A stretch of 29,931 bases of DNA from Gracilaria domingensis (lineage: Eukaryota; Rhodophyta; Florideophyceae; Gracilariales; Gracilariaceae): contig VCMS01000446.1 of assembly GCA_022539475.1 (NCBI GenBank), positions 15,960 to 45,890 on the forward strand. Reading direction: 5' to 3'. The notes under the pieces were generated by a model. That model saw nothing but the letters and a program-made list of their open reading frames with translations. It did not search any database and was not told where the DNA came from. Position numbers and translations under genes: made by a program. Shown in pieces: positions 29,035 through 29,931 of this stretch; positions within the stretch are counted from its first letter, which is position 1; each line of letters opens with the position of its first letter.

Positions 29035-29931
29035 ATACTTAAGAGTTAGGGAAATGCAGAGTGCGTACGGGTTCACTTCTAAACTCAGTGTACAAAATGC
29101 CAATCATCCTGTGCACGCGCCAGTTCTCACTTTCACTAAATGAAATACTTTTCTTACAAAGTTCGTTGTGCACTCTTAAATATGGACACACGACCGGTTC
29201 TCTTAGAAGAACACCAGTTAATGGATAAGTCTTAATCTTTTATCTCGTCCGAGCTATTACAGAGGTACTTGTTTGTTGTCATTCCAAGAATTTTTGGTTG
29301 GCGATGGAACGGAAATTATGATAGGTATCCTTATTCAACTAAAATTGCTCATGTCTTCCTTTTTATATATCTATTGGTAGGAAAAATCTAAACTGCGTTT
29401 AAGATCATCAAGAGTCTAAATAAACTTTACCGTAAACATCCATTTCTTTCACTGTAAGTCTTTTTTGTTTTCCATCTTTTCTGTTTCAAATTCTTTTCAG
29501 ATATTAAAATTGGTGCACTAACATAGCCAGGTTCTCCTGTCTCCATAGTGGCACTTAAATTGCTAAATTCTTAGAATGGAGTACTCCAAATGTTCAGCAA
29601 AGATAATAAGAAACTTTATTGCATGCCCGGTCCCAAGGAAGTGTGTGAAGCCCATAAAACAGGAGCCCCATGGCATTACTATGGAATAAACCCACATTGC
29701 AACTCTATTTCGCTTTAACACTTCTCACTCTCTACTTAGCACTACAGCAAATGATCAGAATCATTCTCTTCGGCAAGTAGCCAATTCCATTCTCAATTCT
29801 GTGCCAGCTCAGTTGTGCTGCACAAACGGAGACATATGAACTATTTCCGTCGCAATCTGGACATAACTGTCAAAATCATGTACACGTATTCTATCAAACC
29901 GGCAGACTACACAGGAGAGAGTTACTAATAC
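29035..29931. other. AT-rich flank, no gene recognised
   Basis: Composition drops sharply to AT-rich after the retroelement. No ORF of note, LTR end or RNA gene is visible. Base composition resembles that of the copia debris at 13.7-15.0 kb, but no shared motif was found. Confidence 0.5.

Overview
The window looks like nuclear DNA of a eukaryote, most likely an alga. It has long intronless ORFs with good ATG contexts, wide spacing between genes and no bacterial-style operons. Much of it is a graveyard of LTR retrotransposons. The mix of compact intronless genes and abundant Ty3/gypsy and Ty1/copia elements would fit a red alga such as Chondrus, but this is an inference from style and not from a diagnostic gene.

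Left part (1-9.6 kb) is the host-like gene region. Positions 1-1571 hold no confident gene, only a possible frameshifted relic on the minus strand. A small hypothetical gene (minus, 1572-2156) lies head to head with a large gene (plus, 3099-6671). The region between them carries a perfect, spacerless 136-bp palindrome and a diverged 51-bp tandem duplication. The large gene encodes a 1190-residue putative nuclear protein. It joins a ParB/sulfiredoxin-like fold to a C-terminal 2-oxoglutarate/Fe(II) dioxygenase-like domain, an architecture that suggests nucleic-acid or chromatin modification. Its reading frame seems to begin upstream (ATG at 2893) in another frame. It is followed by a convergent multi-pass membrane protein gene (minus, 6949-8151) and a charged, probably nuclear protein gene (plus, 8794-9606).

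Middle part (10.2-16.8 kb) is retroelement debris. It contains a chromovirus post-integrase fragment ending in a degraded chromodomain (10219-11980) and a probable isolated LTR (12829-13680). A gutted Ty1/copia element lies on the minus strand, with an LTR at 15243-15834, an initiator-Met-type primer site and reverse transcriptase remains at 13896-14466. A solo LTR of the chromovirus family follows at 15937-16803.

Right part (17.2-29.0 kb) is one nearly full-length Ty3/gypsy element of about 11.8 kb. In order it has a 5' LTR, PBS, intact gag, a shifted gag-pol junction, and protease-RT-RNase H-integrase interrupted by a TAA. Then come a 3.8-kb post-pol region with a decayed chromodomain, a PPT and a 3' LTR, flanked by near-matching GATTT/GATTA target-site copies. 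Its two LTRs are heavily diverged by single-base indels, yet gag and the RT and integrase blocks are almost intact. It also carries an RNase H active-site change (Asp to Tyr). It is very probably not autonomous now. The last 0.9 kb is AT-rich and holds no recognisable gene.
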